From: Candidatus Acetothermia bacterium JdFR-48
Lineage (GTDB): Bacteria; Bipolaricaulota; Bipolaricaulia; Bipolaricaulales; Bipolaricaulaceae
Assembly (NCBI GenBank): GCA_002011425.1
Contig: MTNJ01000049.1
Coordinates: forward strand, 1-54,986
Direction: 5' to 3'
DNA length: 54,986 bases
In this document: in pieces, positions 51,178-54,986 of the stretch
Numbering within the stretch: position 1 is the stretch's first letter
Layout: every line of letters starts with the position of its first letter
Position numbers and translations under genes: made by a program
Notes under the pieces: generated by a model
Told to the model about the DNA's origin: nothing
Seen by the model: only the letters and a program-made list of their open reading frames with translations
The model's database searches: none

Positions 51178-52827
51178 TTAACGCGTTTCCTCCGGTCCGC
51201 TGCCCGACGGCCGATAGCCCCCTCCTGTCCCGCGAGATCCTTCACTGATACGCCGAAACTCTTTTTCACAACGCAAAAATGCTTCCACCACAGCGGGATC
51301 GAAGTGTCTGCCGGACCCCTGTTTGACTCTCCTCACCGCCTCTTCATGTGGAAGGGGGTCTTTGTAAGGCCGTTTCGAACGCATCGCATCGTAGGCATCT
51401 GCCAGGGCGAATATTCGGGCCTCCAGGGGAATCTCCTCCCCTTTCAACCCCTCGAGGTAACCGCTCCCGTCGTAGCGCTCGTGATGGTAGGCACAGATGT
51501 TCTTGGCCATGATCAGGTACCGATCCTTGAGGCCGTATTTCGTGATCGCGTGTTCCAGGATCTGGGCGCCTATACGCACGTGATCCTTCATGACGCGCCA
51601 TTCCTCTTCGGTGAGCGGCCCCTGTTTCAACAGGATGGCGTCGGGGATTCCCACCTTCCCGATGTCGTGGAGCGGTCCGGCCAGGAGGAGGTCAGCGATG
51701 AATTCCTCGGTTACCGCTGTTCGGTACCGTGGGTCCTTGCGGAGCTCCCGGGCCAATAGGGCGGAGTACTGGCGTACACGTTCGAGGTGATCTCCCGTTA
51801 CTTGGTCTCTTTCGTCGGCGAGGAGCGCGAGGGCATGGATCATGGCCTCTTGGACCTCTAGGAGTTTGCGCGATCTTTTGAGGTGGACCAGGGTGATCGT
51901 TGACGCCAATCCTATCGCGACGGCGAGGCTTCCTATCACCGCCCCGGTCAACCTCAGATATAGCGCCCGTGTCGGCGCGAGGTCCACTTCCTTAGCCACC
52001 ACCAGGCGCCGGCCCGGTTGGAGCTCGACCGTTTGGTAGAGGAGCAGCTGCTCCACAGCCCCTTCGCGACGTACAGTTCCGCTCTCTCCCATGAGGCCCG
52101 CACGAGCCTCACGGACCTCGATCTCACCTCGCGGGCCGATGGCGAACCGGAATCCCGCCTCCGTCTGGACGAACATCTGCGGGGAGAGCATGGAGAGGAG
52201 CTCCTCCGCGTAGACGTTGATGATCAGTATTCCCTTCTTCTCTCCCCCGGCGTCGAAGAGGGGCGTGGCCAGGCGGATCACCGGCACATATGGGATCTCC
52301 ACCTTTCCATGCTCGATATTTAGGTCCAGGTCGGAAATGTAGATCTCCCCTTTCCCCAGAGACATCGCTTCTGCGAAGTAATAACGGCCGCCCTTGTACT
52401 GGAGCTCGACAGGTGGCACGACTACCACCGTGCCGTCCCTCTTCCTCTCGACTCGCACCACTTCCCACCCCGAAGCGGCGATGATCCTCACCTGGTAGTA
52501 CTCCGGTCGGGTGGTGGCGACCTCGACGAATAGTTGTTCGATCTGGCAGGCTTGGTCTCTTGTGGAAAAGCCGCTCTCCACGAACTCCCTCATCTCGTGC
52601 AGGTTCCGCAGGAGCGCGATGTCCTTGGTGAAGTGGTAAAAATACCCGTGAATCGCGGTGCTCAAGCGTCGGAGTTGGGCCCTCTCCGACTCCACGACTT
52701 TCGTTATCTCGGCCTCGTAGATCCGGGAAGAGAAGAGGTGCAGGAGAGTTCCGAAGAGGATTAGAAGGACAAGCATGGCGACGCCAAGGCTCCAGTTTTG
52801 CTTCAACAAACGCCAGCCGCGAGCCAT
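51178..52827 (-). CDS. HD-GYP c-di-GMP phosphodiesterase with dCache-like periplasmic sensor
   Basis: 549 residues. Membrane helices at about 13-32 and 292-314 flank a periplasmic dCache/PDC-like sensor (about 40-280; WEVVRVERKRDGTVVV, ISDLDLNIEHGKVEIPY, KGILIINVYAEELLSM). The cytoplasmic HD-GYP domain (about 325-520) has metal residues in LHDIGKVGIPD (H387, D388), HVRIGAQIL, YHHERYDGSGYLEG and ALADAYDAMRS. The GYP motif reads GYL. HD-GYP enzymes break c-di-GMP to pGpG or GMP. It is likely a sensor that lowers c-di-GMP and could switch the riboswitch-controlled protease. GAGGAG precedes the ATG. Confidence 0.92.
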   Translation of the reverse strand: MARGWRLLKQNWSLGVAMLVLLILFGTLLHLFSSRIYEAEITKVVESERAQLRRLSTAIHGYFYHFTKDIALLRNLHEMREFVESGFSTRDQACQIEQLFVEVATTRPEYYQVRIIAASGWEVVRVERKRDGTVVVVPPVELQYKGGRYYFAEAMSLGKGEIYISDLDLNIEHGKVEIPYVPVIRLATPLFDAGGEKKGILIINVYAEELLSMLSPQMFVQTEAGFRFAIGPRGEIEVREARAGLMGESGTVRREGAVEQLLLYQTVELQPGRRLVVAKEVDLAPTRALYLRLTGAVIGSLAVAIGLASTITLVHLKRSRKLLEVQEAMIHALALLADERDQVTGDHLERVRQYSALLARELRKDPRYRTAVTEEFIADLLLAGPLHDIGKVGIPDAILLKQGPLTEEEWRVMKDHVRIGAQILEHAITKYGLKDRYLIMAKNICAYHHERYDGSGYLEGLKGEEIPLEARIFALADAYDAMRSKRPYKDPLPHEEAVRRVKQGSGRHFDPAVVEAFLRCEKEFRRISEGSRGTGGGYRPSGSGPEETR

Positions 52828-52971
52828 CGGGTCCGCTCCTCAAATAAATAAAAAAACATGACCTTAAGGTTATCAAATTTTTCTTGGCCAAAAATATAAG
52901 CCCGTGCCGCGGTCATCGCCAGGAGCTCTCGTTGTGGGCCTGAGGAGGGAAAAGGCCAATACTCCATTAAA

Positions 52972-54986
52972 ATGCGAGTGGAGATGTACATCGAGGAGAT
53001 CTGTAAGCTCCTCGGCCTCCCCCAGGAGGTGGCCGAGATCTACGCCGCGAAGGGGATACGGGAACTCTATCCTCCCCAAGAGACGGCCCTGCGATCCGGC
53101 ATCTTCGAAGGGAAGAGCCTCGTCCTGGCCTCCCCCACAGCCTCGGGGAAGACGGTGGTGGCCGAGCTCCTGATGCTCCAGGTAGCGCTCGTCAGGGGTG
53201 GCCGCTCCCTCTACCTCGTCCCCCTACGGGCCTTGGCCGGTGAGAAGTACCAGAACTTCCGGGATCTCTTCTCCCGGGTCGGCCTCAAGGTCGGGGTCTC
53301 CACCGGGGATTTCGACCGTGTCGACCCGCATATGGCTTCCTATGACGTCCTCATCCTCACAAACGAACGCGCTGACTCCATCATGCGCCAGCGGCCGAGC
53401 TGGTTCTACCGTGGCTTGGAGCTCGTGGTGGTGGACGAGGTACACCTCCTCGGCGACCCCTATCGGGGCCCCACCTTGGAAGTCCTCCTCTCGGCACTGC
53501 GGCGGGAACGCCCGGGCCTCCAGCTCCTCGCCCTCTCGGCGACGGTCGGAAACCCCGGCGAGATCGCAGCTTGGCTCGGCGCTGACGCCGTGGTGAGCGA
53601 TTTCCGCCCTGTCCCCTTGCGGAAAGGCGTCTTCTACGAGGGGGTCCTCCTCTTTCCCGGGGAGTCCCCGTGGACGCTGGAGGCGGAGGGAAGACTGGAG
53701 CCGCTCGTGGCACTTACGCTGGATTCGGTGCGCCGGGGTGGTCAGGTCCTCGTCTTCGTCTCTACCCGGCGCTCGGCCCAGGCCGCCGCGCGTAAGCTCG
53801 CCCGCTACCTCGACGACCTCCTCACCGATCCCGAACGGAAGGAACTCTTGCGGATCGCGGGGGAAATCCAGCGTGAGGTGGAGGGCCGGACCTCGCTATC
53901 GGTTGAACTCGCCAATTGTGTGGCCGCTGGCGTCGCGTTCCATCACGCTGGCCTCCCGCCCCATCACCGACGGCTCGTGGAAGGGGCCTTTCGGGGACGG
54001 CTCCTCAAGGCCCTCTGCACCACGACCACCCTGGCCGCAGGGGTAAACCTCCCCGCTCGGCGCGTGGTGATAAGGGATGTCCGCCGTTACGACCCTCCGT
54101 ACGGTTCGAGCTATATCCCGACGTTGGAGTACCACCAGATGGCGGGGAGGGCCGGACGACCGGGGCTCGATCCCCATGGCGAGGCGATCCTCATCGCCAA
54201 GAACGAGGACGAGCTCGATGGCCTCCTCTCCCGCTATGTTCTCGCTCCCCCGGAGGAGATCCGTTCCCAGCTCGCCCAGGAGGGGGCACTCCTCTTCCAC
54301 CTCTTGGGGATTATCGCCGCGCGCTACGTCCGGACATTACAAGACATCCCCGCTTTTTTCTCCCTCACCCTCTTCGCGCGGCAGTTCGACCCGACGGAGC
54401 TCGCCGATTCCCTCCGACGGGGGCTGGGGTACCTCGCGGCGGAGGGATTCGTCGGCGAGGAAACGGGCAGGCTCTTCCCCACGGACTTCGGAGCGCTTAC
54501 GGCGCGGCTCTATATTCACCCCTTGACCGCGGTCACCCTCCGGGACGGCCTTCAGGAGGCACAGCGGCGTGATGAGCGCCTGCCCATCGCCTTCTTCCAG
54601 CTCGTCGCGGCGACCCCGGACATGGAGCTCACGCGCTTGAGTTCCCGAGACGTCCCCGAGCTCGAGGCCTTCGTGGAAGAAGCCGAGGGCCTATGGTTCC
54701 TGGAGACACCGAGCTTCGGCGAGCGCGGGTTCCGCCGGTTCCTCGCCGAGGTGAAGACCGCCCAGGTCCTCGTGAACTGGATCGAGGAGAAGACCGAGGA
54801 AGAGTTGTACGTCGAGTTCGGAGTGGGGCCGGGGGACTTACACCGACTCGTGGGGACGGCCGACTGGCTCCTCTACTCGGCCGAACGGGTCGCCGAACTC
54901 TTCGGGCTGAGGCTTCCGGAACTCCCCCGGCTACGTCGCCGGGTCCGCTACGGCGTGAAGGAAGAGCTTTTGGCGCTCGTCGAGCT
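52972..54986 (+). CDS. Hel308/Ski2-like DNA helicase (3' end outside window)
   Basis: About 671 residues, with the frame open to the last base. Q-motif YPPQETALRSG, motif I SPTASGKT (residues 54-61), motif II DEVH (155-158), motif III LLALSATVGN, motif IV VLVFVSTRRSAQ, AFHHAGLPPHHRRLVEGAF, TTTTLAAGVNLPARRVVI and motif VI YHQMAGRAGRPG define a superfamily 2 Ski2-like enzyme. The winged-helix and ratchet regions follow, resembling archaeal Hel308 (about 700 residues). Hel308 unwinds lagging strands at stalled forks. The start is ATG 52972 or 52984; neither has a good Shine-Dalgarno. Confidence 0.88.
   Translation, partial: MRVEMYIEEICKLLGLPQEVAEIYAAKGIRELYPPQETALRSGIFEGKSLVLASPTASGKTVVAELLMLQVALVRGGRSLYLVPLRALAGEKYQNFRDLFSRVGLKVGVSTGDFDRVDPHMASYDVLILTNERADSIMRQRPSWFYRGLELVVVDEVHLLGDPYRGPTLEVLLSALRRERPGLQLLALSATVGNPGEIAAWLGADAVVSDFRPVPLRKGVFYEGVLLFPGESPWTLEAEGRLEPLVALTLDSVRRGGQVLVFVSTRRSAQAAARKLARYLDDLLTDPERKELLRIAGEIQREVEGRTSLSVELANCVAAGVAFHHAGLPPHHRRLVEGAFRGRLLKALCTTTTLAAGVNLPARRVVIRDVRRYDPPYGSSYIPTLEYHQMAGRAGRPGLDPHGEAILIAKNEDELDGLLSRYVLAPPEEIRSQLAQEGALLFHLLGIIAARYVRTLQDIPAFFSLTLFARQFDPTELADSLRRGLGYLAAEGFVGEETGRLFPTDFGALTARLYIHPLTAVTLRDGLQEAQRRDERLPIAFFQLVAATPDMELTRLSSRDVPELEAFVEEAEGLWFLETPSFGERGFRRFLAEVKTAQVLVNWIEEKTEEELYVEFGVGPGDLHRLVGTADWLLYSAERVAELFGLRLPELPRLRRRVRYGVKEELLALVE

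Noticed and set aside
1..54986. tRNA, rRNA, CRISPR arrays, insertion sequences, att sites
   Set aside because: I looked for clover-leaf patterns, regularly spaced repeats, transposase motifs and flanking direct repeats and saw none. The tandem repeats present are inside genes.

Overview
The window is bacterial chromosome. It is GC-rich, densely packed, and rich in Glu/Lys/Arg codons. It carries bacterial housekeeping genes: a sigma-70 factor, rnpA, greA, class II lysS, prfA, plsY, feoAB, pfkA, pyk and xseAB. It also has signs of a deep-branching, probably thermophilic and anaerobic lineage: a Hel308/Ski2-like helicase, a glutamate dehydrogenase, FeoAB iron uptake, several starts that look leaderless, and secreted proteins with a FlgD-like C-terminal domain. 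A non-lipidated ABC binding protein and a Wzm/Wzt polysaccharide exporter fit a diderm envelope. My best guess is Bipolaricaulota (OP1/Acetothermia) or a neighbouring phylum. This is inference; no rRNA gene is present to settle it.

Layout. (1) 1-531: the end of a repeat-containing secreted protein. (2) 567-11074, minus strand: a surface-polysaccharide cluster, read rfbB, wzm, wzt, a broken methyltransferase, a giant methyltransferase/coiled-coil/glycosyltransferase protein, a GT2, and a GT2-phosphoglycosyltransferase fusion. An AT-rich island (about 3500-7905) sits inside it, with both ends inside genes, so the cluster looks like a recombination mosaic. rfbB carries three in-frame insertions built from a short GGGATT-type repeat. 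(3) 11516-22160: carbohydrate use, with a GH13 enzyme, DUF1177, a decayed VOC gene, the sigma factor, a glycerophosphodiesterase, GH130, and a complete sugar-type ABC importer with an unknown 221-residue protein. (4) 22190-34903: lipid activation, a thioredoxin reductase-like protein, exonuclease VII (XseA has an extra N-terminal HARP-like domain), pyruvate kinase, rnpA-greA-lysS-PAP2-aminotransferase, RF1 and glutamate dehydrogenase. (5) 35001-43869: envelope and redox proteins, an M3 peptidase, PlsY, an amidase and FeoAB. (6) 43866-50884: a heavily frameshifted deacetylase-like pseudogene, PfkA, a subtilisin-like protease behind a c-di-GMP-I riboswitch, DUF488, and a NEW3-protein/ABC export operon. 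(7) 51178-54986: an HD-GYP c-di-GMP phosphodiesterase diverging from a Hel308-like helicase that runs off the window.

Most notable signals: the c-di-GMP-I riboswitch in front of a secreted protease, with an HD-GYP protein 4 kb away; the AT-rich island with chimeric border genes; the repeat insertions inside rfbB; two places where a terminator and the next gene's promoter are interleaved; and several strong -10 boxes 8-12 bases before start codons that lack a Shine-Dalgarno sequence. I found no tRNA, rRNA, CRISPR array or transposase.
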